Origin: Cupidesulfovibrio sp000226255
GTDB lineage: Bacteria > Desulfobacterota > Desulfovibrionia > Desulfovibrionales > Desulfovibrionaceae
Direction: 5' to 3'
Assembly (NCBI RefSeq): GCF_003402415.2
Contig: NZ_AP036014.1
Location: 248,001 to 312,000, forward strand
DNA: 64,000 nt
Position 1 is the first letter of the stretch. Every line of letters begins with the position of its first letter. The notes beneath the pieces were generated by a model, which searched no databases, was not told where the DNA came from, and was given only the letters and a program-made list of their open reading frames with translations. Of the stretch, positions 63,582 to 64,000 are shown piece by piece. The position numbers and the translations under genes are program-made.

Positions 63582-64000
63582 TTACGCCAGCCGCATAACC
63601 CGCAAAATATGCTCGCTCACCTTGTCGGCGTCGAATTCCGTTTCCGCCAGCCGCCGTCCGGCCTGCCCCATGCGGGTGATCAGGGTGCGGTCCGCGATGA
63701 ACCGCTCCATGGCGGCGGCCAGGGCCTTGGGGTTGCGCAGGGGCACGCGGAAGCCGTTCACCCCTTCCTCCACCACCTCGCGGCAGCCGGGGGCGTCCGT
63801 GACAACGGCGGCGCGGCCCATGCTCATGCCTTCCATCACCGAGCAGGGGGTGCCTTCGCGCCACGAGGGCAGCACCACCACGCTGGCGTTGGCCACATAC
63901 GGGCGCACGTCGCGGGTCTGGCCAAGATACTCTATGATCCCCTCGCGCGACCAGCCCTCCACCTCGTCCAGCGGTACGCTGCCCGGCCCGGTTTCCGGCG
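63582..64000 (-). CDS. Glycosyltransferase, GT4 type (partial, runs off the window)
   Basis: The C-terminal 138 or so codons of a GT-B glycosyltransferase; the 5' part lies beyond position 64000, and the frame stays open to the edge (PETGPGSVPLDEVEGWSREG...). The nucleotide-sugar-binding motif is EGTPCSVMEGMSMGRAAVVTDAPGCREVV (the E-x7-E pattern), preceded by DVRPYVANASVVVLPSWREG. Such enzymes add sugars to polysaccharide repeat units on the cytoplasmic face of the membrane. Its neighbour, the polyprenyl glycosylphosphotransferase, suggests an exopolysaccharide locus. TAA stops at 63582-63584, directly followed by repeat copy D. Confidence 0.9.
   Translation of the reverse strand, partial: PETGPGSVPLDEVEGWSREGIIEYLGQTRDVRPYVANASVVVLPSWREGTPCSVMEGMSMGRAAVVTDAPGCREVVEEGVNGFRVPLRNPKALAAAMERFIADRTLITRMGQAGRRLAETEFDADKVSEHILRVMRLA

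Overview
This is a GC-rich chromosomal window from a Desulfovibrionaceae-type sulfate reducer (Nitratidesulfovibrio/Desulfovibrio-like). The reasons are the 16S sequence, a haem c chemoreceptor of DcrA type, a HEAT-repeat protein of the DVU0298 kind, an anaerobic cobalamin pair, hydrogenase maturation genes hypDE and the overall codon style. The organism call is inference from gene content; no database was searched. Most start sites were set by a visible Shine-Dalgarno sequence matching the CACCTCCTTT 3' end of the 16S gene.

Layout. 78-3757: methionine salvage mtnA, a cysteine-hydrolase-fold protein and a lone trpB. 3758-9428: a complete rRNA operon (promoter, boxA, 16S, tRNA-Ile(GAT), tRNA-Ala(TGC), 23S, 5S, terminator). 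9429-19528: a BenE-type transporter, an HDOD signalling protein, an acyl-CoA synthetase, a Dabb protein, a methyltransferase, a LysR regulator, a hemolysin III family membrane protein and ftsY. 20019-27714: a PAS sensor kinase, a FadL-type porin, an unknown helical protein and a very long DEAD-box helicase. 27874-30457: cobalamin genes with a small coupled protein. 30855-35423: a MucR-like regulator, a haem-binding chemoreceptor, a duplicated Cys-motif protein and a radical SAM activase. 35434-39030: an overlapping ABC-ATPase / CxxC GTPase / cytoplasmic binding-protein-like trio and a free-standing Cache sensor. 39268-47556: der, an HTH-PBP regulator, an autoregulated His/Gly-rich MarR protein, an M15+M99 peptidoglycan carboxypeptidase pair and ilvE. 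47764-50970: the dnaX-ebfC-recR cluster. 51361-64000: a HEAT protein, a hybrid kinase, waaA, an HD protein, hypDE, a HigBA-like toxin-antitoxin pair, a sugar transferase and a glycosyltransferase that runs off the window.

Main points of interest. (1) Four copies of a long imperfect inverted repeat (131-195 nt) each begin at, or overlap by 1-2 nt, the stop codon of a gene (FadL-type gene, ebfC, recR and the glycosyltransferase). They share loop and shoulder sequences. Their outer arms differ from copy to copy yet remain self-complementary, which is the signature of a conserved folded RNA or DNA element. One copy carries a 51-bp insertion with its own hairpin. (2) The ABC-ATPase/GTPase/binding-protein trio has no permease and no signal peptide but has CxxC-type pairs, which suggests an intracellular metal or cofactor-delivery machine. 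(3) The M15+M99 pair contains the Gln zinc ligand known from Helicobacter Csd4 and is a good candidate for a cell-curvature module. (4) The marR gene has two TTGTTAGGTGCC-type operators, and the chemoreceptor has a sigma-28-like promoter with an unusual spacer.
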